Shown one piece after another: positions 53,019-62,956 of a stretch of DNA of 64,000 nucleotides. The stretch is from positions 620,001 to 684,000 of the forward strand of contig NZ_JBDZDN010000003.1 of NCBI RefSeq assembly GCF_040049215.1, in the 5' to 3' direction. Made by a program: the position numbers and the translations under genes. How positions within the stretch are numbered: the first letter of the stretch is position 1; every line of letters starts with the position of its first letter. The notes beneath the pieces were generated by a model that ran no database searches, had not been told where the DNA came from, and saw nothing but the letters and a program-made list of their open reading frames with translations. This DNA comes from Mesorhizobium_K sp040049215 (GTDB lineage Bacteria > Pseudomonadota > Alphaproteobacteria > Rhizobiales > Rhizobiaceae).

Positions 53019-53675
53019 ATGACGAAAAAACTGATCGCCGTGCTGGCGGCCGCGGCTCTTGCCGGCGCCTGCTCGACCGATCCCTATACGGGCGAGCAAA
53101 AGGTCTCCAACACGGCCGGCGGCGCTGCCATCGGCGCCGGCCTCGGCGCACTTGCCGGCATGGCCGTCGGCGGCAGCAGGAACGCGCAGCGCAACGCCGT
53201 GCTGATCGGCGCGGGCCTGGGCGCGCTCACTGGCGGGGCGATCGGCGCGACGATGGACAAGAACGAAGCCGAGCTTCGCGCTCAGCTCCAGGGCACTGGG
53301 GTCAGCGTGACGCGCGTCGGCGACCAGGTTGTCCTCAACATGCCGTCGGACATCACGTTCGACATCGACAGGGATGCAATCAAACCGAGCTTCCGGCAGA
53401 CGCTGAACTCGGTCGCGATCGTGCTCAATCGCTATCAGCAAACCGTGGTGGACATATTCGGCAACACCGACTCGACAGGCAGCGACGCCCATAACCAGGA
53501 CTTGTCGCAACGTCGTGCTCTGGCGGTCGCCAACTATCTTAACCAGCAGGGGGTCGATTCACGCCGCTTCGCGGTCACCGGCTTCGGCTCCAGCAGGCCG
53601 ATCGCGACGAACTCGACGGCCGAAGGGCGCGCACTCAATCGCCGCGTCGAGATCCAGCTGTCGCCGCTGACCTGA
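53019..53675 (+). CDS. OmpA family lipoprotein with glycine-zipper domain
   Basis: 218 residues. Lipoprotein signal MTKKLIAVLAAAALAGAC (lipobox LAGAC, lipid Cys18), a glycine-zipper region (GGAAIGAGLGALAGMAVGGS and GAGLGALTGGAIGAT), and an OmpA C-terminal peptidoglycan-binding domain (FGNTDSTGSDAHNQDLSQRR, ALAVANYLNQQGVDSRRFAV, EGRALNRRVEIQLSP). It is expected to anchor the outer membrane to peptidoglycan (Pal/YiaD-like). A terminator follows at 53705. Confidence 0.9.
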   Translation: MTKKLIAVLAAAALAGACSTDPYTGEQKVSNTAGGAAIGAGLGALAGMAVGGSRNAQRNAVLIGAGLGALTGGAIGATMDKNEAELRAQLQGTGVSVTRVGDQVVLNMPSDITFDIDRDAIKPSFRQTLNSVAIVLNRYQQTVVDIFGNTDSTGSDAHNQDLSQRRALAVANYLNQQGVDSRRFAVTGFGSSRPIATNSTAEGRALNRRVEIQLSPLT

Positions 53676-53704
53676 CCGGTTTCAGACAGGCGTAAAAATG
53701 GAAG

Positions 53705-53726
53705 CGGCCCCGAACGGGGCCGTTTT
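53705..53726 (+). terminator. rho-independent terminator between the OmpA lipoprotein and helicase genes
   Basis: CGGCCCC (53705-53711) pairs with GGGGCCG (53716-53722), loop GAAC, then TTTT. It serves the plus-strand gene and, given the convergent layout, may also act for the helicase. Confidence 0.8.
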
Positions 53727-53747
53727 CACGTTTGAGACAATCGAAGC

Positions 53748-55439
<1,692 letters not shown>

Positions 55440-55550
55440 TGCGATAGGCGCAGACCCGCGTTTTGTCAACTTAAATGCCGGTAATGTAAGGATCACAACC
55501 GTATTATGATTAGCGGCTAACGTTAATCGCGAGCCGGCTTCCAGGCCGCC

Positions 55551-56324
55551 TCAATAGCGAAACTGCTCGGCCAGGATGCGCTCGTTCCACGAGTGGCCGG
55601 GGTCGAACAGCAGGGTCGCGGTCTTGGTCTGCGACTCCCGCACGGTGACCGAGATCACCGACTTCACCTCGACATGGTCGGCCGACGCGTTCACCGGCCG
55701 CTTTCCGGGCTCCAGTATGTCGAAGCGCACGGTCGCCTTGTCGGACAGCAGCGCGCCGCGCCAGCGGCGCGGCCGGAACGGGCTGACCGGCGTCAGCGCA
55801 AGCAGCGGCGCGTCGAGCGGGAGGATGGGTCCGTAGGCGGACAAATTGTAGGCGGTGGAGCCGGCCGGCGTCGCCACCATGACGCCGTCGCAGTTGAGCT
55901 CGTCGAGCCTCACCTTGCCGTCGATGGCGATCCTGATCTTCGCCGTCTGGTAGGACTGGCGCCAGAGCGCGACTTCGTTGATGGCGAGCGCCGCCTGCTT
56001 GTCGCCGGTCTCGGTCTCGGCCTCCATCTCGAGGGGGCGGATCGTCTCGGGCAGCGCGGCCGCGATCCGCCGCGGCAGGGCGTCGGCGCGGAACTCGTTC
56101 ATCAGGAAGCCGATCGTGCCGCGGTTCATGCCGTAGACGAGCTTGCCGGTGCTCATCGTCTCGCGCAGCGTCTGCAGCAGGAAGCCGTCGCCGCCGAGCG
56201 CCACGACGACGTCGGCCTCGGCGACCGTCGCCTGTCCATAGCGCGAGATCAGCTCCGCCGCCGCGGCGCGCGCGTCGTCGACATCCGACGACACGAAGGC
56301 GAACTTCTCTGCGGCTGTGCTCAT
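55551..56324 (-). CDS. nadK: NAD kinase
   Basis: 257 residues, the short alphaproteobacterial type. It phosphorylates NAD to NADP. The active-site GGDGFLL is near residues 44-50, preceded by ADVVVALG; INEVALWRQS and GVMVATPAGSTAYNLSAYGP are the NE/D and NAD-binding motifs. It is a monocistronic minus-strand gene between the helicase and a small basic protein. Confidence 0.94.
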   Translation of the reverse strand: MSTAAEKFAFVSSDVDDARAAAAELISRYGQATVAEADVVVALGGDGFLLQTLRETMSTGKLVYGMNRGTIGFLMNEFRADALPRRIAAALPETIRPLEMEAETETGDKQAALAINEVALWRQSYQTAKIRIAIDGKVRLDELNCDGVMVATPAGSTAYNLSAYGPILPLDAPLLALTPVSPFRPRRWRGALLSDKATVRFDILEPGKRPVNASADHVEVKSVISVTVRESQTKTATLLFDPGHSWNERILAEQFRY

Positions 56325-56513
56325 GCTTTCGCGGTCGGTCCCGATGGGAGGCGGTGAGGGGTTAGCACGGGGCGTTGCCAGTGCAAAGGGATGGGCTTGC
56401 CGCGCATGTCCGGTTGATTAAAGCCCAGCCTCCGGTAGAACGCTTCTATCCGACGGCGAATGGCACTAGAATGCCGGCATCGAAGTCGACGTAAAGCGAC
56501 CAAAGGAGAAAAT

Positions 56514-56669
56514 ATGGCGCGCGCGCCCAACTACAATCACGAACGCAAGGAACGCGACCGGCAAAAGGCCGCCAAGAAGGCGGAGAAGGCGGCGGCCAAG
56601 GCGGCAGCCAGGAACGAGCGGACGCCCAAGGACGAGGAAGTCGCTGCCGAGGAAGCGGAGTCCGAATAG
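56514..56669 (+). CDS. small Lys/Ala/Glu-rich hypothetical protein
   Basis: 51 residues: MARAPNYNHERKERDRQKAA then repeats of KKAEKAAAKAAARNER and an acidic end (EEVAAEEAESE). It should be a single charged helix. An AAAGGAGA Shine-Dalgarno precedes ATG 56514. This short protein recurs in rhizobia without known function. It converges with the DUF982 gene 6 bases away. Confidence 0.7.
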   Translation: MARAPNYNHERKERDRQKAAKKAEKAAAKAAARNERTPKDEEVAAEEAESE

Positions 56670-56675
56670 GTCCGG

Positions 56676-56930
56676 CTAGGTTCCGGTGGCGACCGTCACG
56701 CCGGCCTCGCGGGCAACCGCGAGGAAGGCGCGGCGGGCCGACATGATCGGCTTGGCGCCGGCGATCGCATCATGGCAGGCCTGGAGGGCCTCCCTGTGCT
56801 TGGGGCTTCTCTTGCCCGGCCAGCTGTTGAGGAGGAAGTCGGAAGCGTCCTGAGCGGTTCGCAGGACCTTTTCCTGGACCGGCGAGCCGAACTTTACGGC
56901 GACCGGAACGTCGAAGCGGGTGTTTGACAT
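56676..56930 (-). CDS. DUF982 domain protein
   Basis: 84 residues. The DUF982 pattern is seen in VQEKVLRTAQDASDFLLNSW then PGKRSPKHREALQACHDAIA and SARRAFLAVAREAGV. DUF982 proteins are small, mostly restricted to rhizobia and often present in many copies; function unknown. It is monocistronic, 75 bases after the next minus-strand gene. Confidence 0.88.
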   Translation of the reverse strand: MSNTRFDVPVAVKFGSPVQEKVLRTAQDASDFLLNSWPGKRSPKHREALQACHDAIAGAKPIMSARRAFLAVAREAGVTVATGT

Positions 56931-57005
56931 TGCCGCTCATAGGACATCGGCTTCGCCAAGACCAGCCCCAAGCGCCCGCTAGGCATGACGAACGCCCGCC
57001 AGAGC

Positions 57006-57341
57006 CTACTTGCAGACCATGCGCACGCGACCGCCCTCGGTCTGGTTTTTGCACTCCAGCTTGCCCGAAGCAGTCGTGACGACGGGAGCCCGGGTCTTTC
57101 GTCGCGGTGAGGTCTTCTTGGCAGGCGGCGGCGGGAAGTTCGAGGCGACGACAACCGGCTCAGGCTGCTTGCGCCGCATCCATGACGGGAGCAGCGGCTT
57201 TGCCGGCATCACGTTGAAGCTCGGCAGCGCAAGCGGCTTGTCCACGACCACGGTTCCATCGGAAGTGCGCGAGCATGCGCCAAGCGGCAGCAGCAAGCTG
57301 CCCGCCACGACGATCATGCCGATCCTGCGCGTGTCCACCAT
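57006..57341 (-). CDS. hypothetical small lipoprotein
   Basis: 111 residues from ATG 57341 (MVDTRRIGMIVVAGSLLLPL, lipobox PLGAC with lipid Cys near residue 23). The mature part is Pro/Lys-rich (ASNFPPPPAKKTSPRRKTRA) and ends with GKLECKNQTEGGRVRMVCK, in which two cysteines may pair. No family is recognised. A longer frame to 57368 exists, but the shorter one gives the better lipoprotein signal. Confidence 0.6.
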   Translation of the reverse strand: MVDTRRIGMIVVAGSLLLPLGACSRTSDGTVVVDKPLALPSFNVMPAKPLLPSWMRRKQPEPVVVASNFPPPPAKKTSPRRKTRAPVVTTASGKLECKNQTEGGRVRMVCK

Positions 57342-57447
57342 GGTCACAGAATAATCCAGATTTGCCAAAGTTCCGTGGGCACCACGATCATGGAGATTTT
57401 GGGGCGGGAAGTGGGAAAGTTAAGGGTGCTCGCCGCTGGCTGCCCGC

Positions 57448-58677
57448 TTAAGGTGCAAGGAGAGGAACAAGAACTGATTTAGAGCCCTTATACTTAAACA
57501 AAGTTACTTTCCGAGATCCCGAAACCTGCTGTTTCACGACATCGACTTCCGCATAGTATTGTTCTCCGTCCAGAGGAGAATTCACCACAATATCAACAGT
57601 CGCGGTTTCGCCTGGCTTAACGGTCGTCTCGAATGGTGTCATGGGATTGTTCCACGAGACCACATTTCCATCCGAGTCCAGGAGATGATAGCTCAGGAAT
57701 TCGCGATCGGCGCCGTGATGCGAGTCCCATTCCAATGTGCTTTTGTTTGTCGCGGAAATCGTAACGGATATCGATCCTGAAGGGTCAACTTTGATGCGAC
57801 TAGCATCATATTCAAGTTTTGCCAAAAAGTCAGGCTCTCCTCTGCGGGGCCCGACCCTCAGACTGTAGTCATAGTAGTCGGCATTGTAATAGGAAACTCC
57901 AGTGACAAGAACGGAAGCAAGAATAATCCTCACAACCTGCTGAACCGCGCCATGTAGTATGCCCAGAGTGATCACGTTTCTGTTCCTCAGGAACAGCACG
58001 CTGCACAGCGCGCCAAAAACAAGCGTCAGAGCCATGAGCATCACGTTTGGGGCGTGCAGAAGGGAAAACAGGACGGATGAGGTCAATACCGCCGCGAGTT
58101 TCCCTCTGAAGAGTTGAAGCGCTCTGACCAGGACGACGCTCTGCAAAAGGAACTGCTGTGCGAATCCCGACAGGAGACCCTCAGACAGTTCAGCAGTGAA
58201 ATGACCGGAGGCGACATATCTCTCCAAAGAAATCGACTGCGACAAGGCAAGGCCAACCACCATAGCGATAGCCAGAATAACGCACAGGGCGACGAGACAT
58301 TCACGTCCCGACGTCCACAAATTGTCGAATCGTATGCCAAGTTCGCGGAAAGAATAGCGTCGGATAAAATTGCTGAACAAAATAAAGGCGATGAGAACTA
58401 CAACCAAAACGGCACGTATGAATTCCTTTTCCAGCCAAATCCCGTAGAAAAAGTTCGACAGGATTTCGGGAAAAGGCAACTCCAGGCGGTAGATACCCCA
58501 ATGATAGAACGGGACCATCCACCGATGGATGAAAAGCAGTCCAAAAATGAACAAAAGCTCGAATAGAGAGATGCGCCTTGAATGCGCCGCGTAAAACGCC
58601 CTAACCCATGCCAACGTCAGATCATCCCCCGTTGGCGAACACCATACATTCGGCTTCCGGACCGCGCCACAGGGCAC
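57448..58677 (-). CDS. CPBP-type (CAAX protease-like) membrane protein with altered active-site motif and C-terminal beta domain
   Basis: Up to 409 residues; the start is uncertain, since the first 25 residues are atypical and TTG/GTG alternatives exist. Seven or eight hydrophobic segments (about 38-260) hold CPBP-like motifs: AQQFLLQSVVLVR where EExxxR is expected (QQ at 174-175), FSLLH (F204-H208) and GILHGAVQQ (H242). The catalytic glutamates are thus replaced by glutamines. The last 140 residues form a likely Ig-like beta domain (SISVTISATNKSTLEWDSHH and KPGETATVDIVVNSP). Base composition is AT-richer than neighbours, pointing to transfer. Proteolytic activity is doubtful; a membrane scaffold role is possible. 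Confidence 0.65.
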   Translation of the reverse strand: MPCGAVRKPNVWCSPTGDDLTLAWVRAFYAAHSRRISLFELLFIFGLLFIHRWMVPFYHWGIYRLELPFPEILSNFFYGIWLEKEFIRAVLVVVLIAFILFSNFIRRYSFRELGIRFDNLWTSGRECLVALCVILAIAMVVGLALSQSISLERYVASGHFTAELSEGLLSGFAQQFLLQSVVLVRALQLFRGKLAAVLTSSVLFSLLHAPNVMLMALTLVFGALCSVLFLRNRNVITLGILHGAVQQVVRIILASVLVTGVSYYNADYYDYSLRVGPRRGEPDFLAKLEYDASRIKVDPSGSISVTISATNKSTLEWDSHHGADREFLSYHLLDSDGNVVSWNNPMTPFETTVKPGETATVDIVVNSPLDGEQYYAEVDVVKQQVSGSRKVTLFKYKGSKSVLVPLLAP

Positions 58678-58750
58678 ACGCTAGCTTCGACGATCGCCTT
58701 ATGCTTGCGCCACATCTGCATTTCGTTCCAGGCTAACAGGCTAAGTTTTT

Positions 58751-58799
58751 TGGTGCCCCCGGAGAGGATTGAACTCCCGACCTTCGGTTTACAAAACCG
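58751..58799 (-). tRNA. 3' fragment of tRNA-Thr(TGT), probable att site
   Basis: The minus strand contains tRNA positions 28 to the encoded CCA: anticodon loop TTTGTAA (anticodon TGT), variable loop, T-arm with loop TTCAATC, 3' acceptor strand CGGGGGC, discriminator A and CCA. The intact gene would need a 5' strand GCCCCCG, D-arm and T27; none is found upstream, where unrelated sequence begins exactly at position 27 (C-A mismatch). This is therefore the duplicated 3' end left by integration of an element, 159 bases from an integrase gene. It is not a functional tRNA. Confidence 0.8.
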
Positions 58800-58957
58800 G
58801 CATCAAGTAGTTTCAGCATCTTTCTGAGCCGATCACGCGGTCCTGAAAAGCCATTTTATTTCCGCAATTTACGTGCTGGGTGCGTCACAGATCGTAACGC
58901 ATTGTAACGCGGGGTATCGCCGCTGTTCGTTCCCCCGACGCTCCCCTGGATGAATGC

Positions 58958-60298
58958 ATGACACAGGACCTGACGGACCTTTCAGTTAAGAACTGGGCTG
59001 CAGCCGACAAGCGGCAGGAGATTGCAGATCGCAAGGTGAGGGGCCTTTACCTGATTGTGCAGCCCAGCGGAAAAAAGTCGTGGGCGGTTCGGTACCGGTT
59101 CGCAGGCCGGGTGCAAAAATTGACAATCGGTCCCTACCCAACGTTCTCTTTAAGGCAGGCTCGCGAACACGCCATCGATGCACAACGGATGCTAGGAGGG
59201 GTGACGCCCCAAGACCCACGGTCTGCACAAAAGAATGCGCGGGAGGCGGCAGCACGAGCTAGCAGAAGCGATCCCAACCAGTTCCTTACTGTCGCTCAAA
59301 GGTACCTACGTGAGTATGCTTCGAAGAGACGTGGCTTCCGTGAAAAGGCTCGTCTGCTTGGGATGAGGTCCAACCCTGACACCCCAAACTCTTGGATAGT
59401 TTTGACAGGTAGTCCGACCGACGCTTGGCAGAAGCGACATATAACTGAAATCAGCCGCCGCGATGTCAAGGAGCAACTCGATGCGATTGTTTCCAAGGCA
59501 CCCTTTGGAGCAAACAGACGATTTGCCGAACTTCGCAAATTCTTCAAATGGTGTGTGAGCAAGGACATACTTCTAACATCCCCGATCGATGGTATGTCTC
59601 CGCCGACCGATATGCACGACGAGGCAGCACGACGGCGTGACCGTACCTTGATGCGTGTCAGCACTCTGCCCGGCTCTACCGACGACGAATTGCGGTGGCT
59701 TTGGGTCGCGTGTGAGGCAGATGGCTACCCCTTTGGGCCGCTAGTGCAGATGCTCATTCTTACCGGTCAGCGGCGCTCCGAGGTTGGAGCAATGACATGG
59801 AGCGAGATTGACGAGGTCGGCCGGCAATGGACCATACCCGCAAGTCGGACCAAGAACGGGAAGCCACACATAGTGCCGCTGTCAGACGCGGCAACGAGTG
59901 TCCTCTCTAAACTGCCTCGGATAGCAGGGACAGCCGGGTATGTGTTCACGACCAATGGCGAAACCCCGGTTAGCGGCTACAGCCGTATGAAAAAGCGGCT
60001 TGATGTCCTGATGGGTCAGTCAGCGCGAAGGGATCGCGGGGAACACATCGTGATATCCGAATGGCGACTGCACGACCTAAGACGCACAGTGGCTGCAGGG
60101 TTGCAGCGCCTAGGCACCCCGGTTGAAGTGACGGAAAAGGTCCTCAACCACACCTCTGGCAGTTTCGCAGGTATCGTCGCGATTTATCAGGTTCATGACC
60201 TTGCAGAGCAAAAAGCAACTGCGCTTGAAAATTGGGGAAGGTTCGTGACTAACTTGGTTGGGGAGCCGCATTTCAACGTTGTGCCGCTTCGCGCCTAG
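58958..60298 (+). CDS. int: tyrosine-type site-specific integrase, P4-like
   Basis: 446 residues. The N-terminal arm-binding DUF4102-type domain is seen in VRGLYLIVQPSGKKSWAVRY and LTIGPYPTFSLRQAREHAID. The catalytic domain has Arg272 in LTGQRRSEVGAM, His372 and Arg375 in LHDLRRTVAAG, His398 in VLNHTSG and nucleophile Tyr410 in AIYQVHD, so it appears intact. Such integrases recombine elements into tRNA 3' ends, in keeping with the tRNA-Thr fragment just upstream. Repeated GTAACGC at 58894-58910 may be part of an arm-type binding region. It overlaps the next, opposite gene by 4 bases. Confidence 0.93.
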   Translation: MTQDLTDLSVKNWAAADKRQEIADRKVRGLYLIVQPSGKKSWAVRYRFAGRVQKLTIGPYPTFSLRQAREHAIDAQRMLGGVTPQDPRSAQKNAREAAARASRSDPNQFLTVAQRYLREYASKRRGFREKARLLGMRSNPDTPNSWIVLTGSPTDAWQKRHITEISRRDVKEQLDAIVSKAPFGANRRFAELRKFFKWCVSKDILLTSPIDGMSPPTDMHDEAARRRDRTLMRVSTLPGSTDDELRWLWVACEADGYPFGPLVQMLILTGQRRSEVGAMTWSEIDEVGRQWTIPASRTKNGKPHIVPLSDAATSVLSKLPRIAGTAGYVFTTNGETPVSGYSRMKKRLDVLMGQSARRDRGEHIVISEWRLHDLRRTVAAGLQRLGTPVEVTEKVLNHTSGSFAGIVAIYQVHDLAEQKATALENWGRFVTNLVGEPHFNVVPLRA

Positions 60299-61017
60299 CG
60301 CCATGTTCCGAGGATGTCTTCAAATGGATAAACACCGATTTCTTTTCTATCCGGCATACAAAGAAAATAGATGTGGCAAACGATAGCAATTGTGTTTTCG
60401 AAGAATGCCTTGAATTCAAAATCCTCCCGAGCCTCATGCGCAAAGGAATTCCGCTGCTCTTTGATTTGTCGGAGCCGTCGTATCGCTTGCGGCGAGATAT
60501 GAGCGCCCTCATCCCCAAATGGCCGCGTAAACGCTGCTTTCGCCTTCTGCATTTCGACAGGGTTCCGTAAGTTCATCCCCGCATAAACTCCATGGTGCCA
60601 CGCTGTGTGAACTTTCTTAAATGGCGGGTAATCTGGATAAAAAGTTCGAACCATAAAGTTCCCGTATTCCTCGACGAGAGTGAATAGATAGGAGCAGGAA
60701 GCTCCATCCAAGGGATATTCGGCAACTTTAAAAAAGAGGTCTTCGGGAGCGAGCGGCTGGTCGTCTATTATGAAATACGGCTGATCGAAGTTATGACGCG
60801 TCAAGCTTGCCCTTGTTGCTTTTACGCCTACTCCTTTAATAGGATAATTTGCATGCATCTCGGCTGCAGTTTGGCGATGATTAGTGCGAGCCTGATCTAG
60901 AAGGTAGCGCGTAAGATCATGAGAGGCACGGAATTCCAGCATCCTATGCAAAGTCCAGCGGGTTACGCGCTCAACATTATATTTTTCCTCCTCGTCGATT
61001 GAAATGGGCGTAGACAT
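60295..61017 (-). CDS. hypothetical protein with HEPN-type R-x4-H motif (island cargo)
   Basis: 240 residues, soluble, AT-richer than the chromosome around it. No full-length family is recognised. The C-terminal segment IKEQRNSFAHEAREDFEFKA (Arg189-Asn190 to His194) followed by a helix ENTIAIVCHIYFL fits the R-x4-6-H signature of HEPN RNases, where the polar residue after Arg is typical. Upstream parts include RWTLHRMLEFRASHDLTRYL and TLVEEYGNFMVRTFYPDYP. HEPN proteins often act as toxins or in phage defence (inference). No obvious antitoxin (MNT) gene is next to it. It converges with the integrase. Confidence 0.65.
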   Translation of the reverse strand: MSTPISIDEEEKYNVERVTRWTLHRMLEFRASHDLTRYLLDQARTNHRQTAAEMHANYPIKGVGVKATRASLTRHNFDQPYFIIDDQPLAPEDLFFKVAEYPLDGASCSYLFTLVEEYGNFMVRTFYPDYPPFKKVHTAWHHGVYAGMNLRNPVEMQKAKAAFTRPFGDEGAHISPQAIRRLRQIKEQRNSFAHEAREDFEFKAFFENTIAIVCHIYFLCMPDRKEIGVYPFEDILGTWR

Positions 61018-61455
61018 CTAGGCTCCTGCAGCGAACTTGCGAGACGCTGTCGCAAAAATGCTAAGTTGTCTATGCCAGCCAAAAACTGGCTGCGGTCCAA
61101 GTCAGGCTGCAGAGGTGAGCAGCTGACTATCAATCAGAGAAAGCGGTGCCAATTAAGTAGCAACAACAGCGAGTTGGCTTAGGTATGTAGTACAAGGGGA
61201 ACACGCGGGGAACTCACTGGGGCCGTGTCCGAAGGTGAGGCCTCTGAAATCCGCACTCCTACCGGAAACGTCAAGGCCGGTGGGGTGGGTTTCCCCCCAT
61301 GCCCCTAGGGTCCCCGGTCGGTGGCAGTGGGGGCCCCATGACGCTGGCAATGTGCTACGAGATATGTTTGCGTGGGCGTCAGCGGTGTACCGCACGTATG
61401 TGGGTGGTTGGTTTAGCGCAGGTGCCGAAGCACAATCTCCTAAATTGAGGGAACG
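61018..61455. other. 438-base intergenic stretch in the island
   Basis: No supported gene. The region between about 61280 and 61345 is rich in G and C runs (for example GGGGTGGG, CCCCCC, GGGGGCCCC), which might form G-rich structure. A plus-strand open frame at 61235-61573 overlaps the next gene in another frame and is not supported. The minus-strand cargo gene and the plus-strand peptidase gene diverge from here, so both promoters should lie in it. Confidence 0.45.
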
Positions 61456-62481
61456 GTGTTGGCTTCGCCTGAATTTGAAGCATGGGCAAACCTACGGGGG
61501 GGCCTTCTCACAGTGCCGCCTCCGGGATTTGACCCTGTCAGGTTCAACCGCGCTCTCTACCAAGCGGAAATGATAGCGGCCTCGCTTGAGGCTGCCATGC
61601 CAGGGTTTGTCGTTGAAGGCGGGGTCCTACATAACGAGCAAGTCAATGCAACAGCAGCAGTCGTGGGCCAAAATCGGTTCTGCATTGCCATGTTTACGGG
61701 CAAGCTGCTGCGTCTCGCCGAGTTGTTGGCGCTGATACACGACGACATGCCGGGTCCCCCGCCACACGAGGCCTATCCGGACGGTGTTGAGGCTCGAGCG
61801 GAGGCGGAGTGGGGCCTGCTTATCGGTCAAACACTGCGTCACGAGGCCGGCCACATAGCCAACGGCCACGTTGAATATGGAATGTCAAAGGCGCTCACCA
61901 CGCTGGATCGACAACTGCTAGAGGCCGACGCCGACAGCTACGCAGCCAGAGTTCTTGCCTGCGGGTTCACAGGCATCCAACAGTCGGACGTGGGAACGGA
62001 GTTTCGGATACCAGAGGGTATGCCACTCGATGTGGTAGCTTATCGGACGGAGCTCCTAGGCGCTGTATTGTACACAAACTTTCGCGTCGCCGAGGAACTC
62101 GCCCCGTCACCATTCCCGGTGACCGGCGAAATCACGCCAAGTTTCCATCCGCCGCCGATCGTGCGCATCTGGTTGCTTGGCAGCCTTTTGGCCACCATGT
62201 TCGCGTCATTTGATGAACCAGTCCGAAACCACTTGATTAGCGCCTTTTTGAAAGGCGCTCTCCTGCGAGAAAAGGCCTTGGCGTACAAGCAAGAAAGGCC
62301 TTTCGACGTCCAGCTGCCTCGCGCAACATCGAGTGTCGGAGTATGGCGATACGGCGCGACCCTAATCAATCATTGGAATACGGTCCGGCCGGAGCTCATG
62401 CCCTTTAAGCGCACGCCGGGGCAATTAGCAGCGGCTCAAGATTACCCTATGGACCCACCCCCCGGTTGGACGCATCCCTGA
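61456..62481 (+). CDS. HExxH zinc-peptidase-like protein, cytosolic (island cargo)
   Basis: 341 residues from GTG 61456, preceded by GAGGGA. The zinc site HEAGH (129-133, in LRHEAGHIANGHVE) and E156-x-x-A-D160 (LLEADADSYAARVLA) together match the gluzincin M48-like arrangement, HExxH plus Glu. There is no signal peptide or TM segment at the N-terminus, unlike M48 proteases such as HtpX or BepA, so the substrate should be cytosolic. A weakly hydrophobic stretch lies near 235-250. Other possibilities are U49/Lit-like or ImmA-like peptidases found on mobile elements. Substrate unknown. Confidence 0.65.
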   Translation: MLASPEFEAWANLRGGLLTVPPPGFDPVRFNRALYQAEMIAASLEAAMPGFVVEGGVLHNEQVNATAAVVGQNRFCIAMFTGKLLRLAELLALIHDDMPGPPPHEAYPDGVEARAEAEWGLLIGQTLRHEAGHIANGHVEYGMSKALTTLDRQLLEADADSYAARVLACGFTGIQQSDVGTEFRIPEGMPLDVVAYRTELLGAVLYTNFRVAEELAPSPFPVTGEITPSFHPPPIVRIWLLGSLLATMFASFDEPVRNHLISAFLKGALLREKALAYKQERPFDVQLPRATSSVGVWRYGATLINHWNTVRPELMPFKRTPGQLAAAQDYPMDPPPGWTHP

Positions 62482-62594
62482 ATGCGCAACAGCATGGGCG
62501 CTCGCGCTCGACGGTTGAAGCCGGCGCGATATCCCGGTGCCCCCCGGCAACGATGCGCTGTCCGTCTGATGACACTAGAGAGCTTCGAGGCGCT

Positions 62595-62894
62595 GTGGAA
62601 ATCTACACCCTCATAATCGTCGCTGTGGCTGCATGGGGCGGCTATCACTTGGGCCTTTGGGAAGACAAGGACGCCGGCATGATGGGGTCAATAACCGCCG
62701 CACTGATCTTTGCCATCCCGATGGGCCTATGGTTCGCTTTCAACCTGCTCGCCTATGCCTTCAACTGGGGCGGCCGGTCGGGCTTCAAGCCGGAGGACGT
62801 TTGGGAGGTAGTCGCGACCTTGCTGATAGGCGTTGCGGTTTGGCTCTGCGCAGTTGTTGTCGGCTACGTGAAGCGGACTGGGACACAGCGATAG
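62595..62894 (+). CDS. small membrane protein with three predicted helices (island cargo)
   Basis: 99 residues from GTG 62595 (EIYTLIIVAVAAWGGYHLGL), with GAGG upstream. Hydrophobic segments: residues 2-20, 34-56 (ITAALIFAIPMGLWFAFNLL) and 73-95 (VVATLLIGVAVWLCAVVVGY), then KRTGTQR. No family is recognised. The frame is open back to 62466, but that part is Arg/Ser-rich and atypical. It follows the peptidase gene on the same strand. Confidence 0.55.
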   Translation: MEIYTLIIVAVAAWGGYHLGLWEDKDAGMMGSITAALIFAIPMGLWFAFNLLAYAFNWGGRSGFKPEDVWEVVATLLIGVAVWLCAVVVGYVKRTGTQR

Positions 62895-62956
62895 CTCTTG
62901 CCGGCGCTCGGTGTCAGGCACAACCGTGGCTGTCATTGGACCAGCGTCAGGTACGC

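Noticed and set aside
58751..58860. complete tRNA gene
   Set aside because: The T-arm, anticodon arm and CCA end are present, but no D-arm or GCCCCCG 5' acceptor strand exists upstream.
61235..61573. 112-residue plus-strand open frame in the island
   Set aside because: It overlaps the better supported GTG-started peptidase frame in a different phase and lacks a ribosome-binding site.
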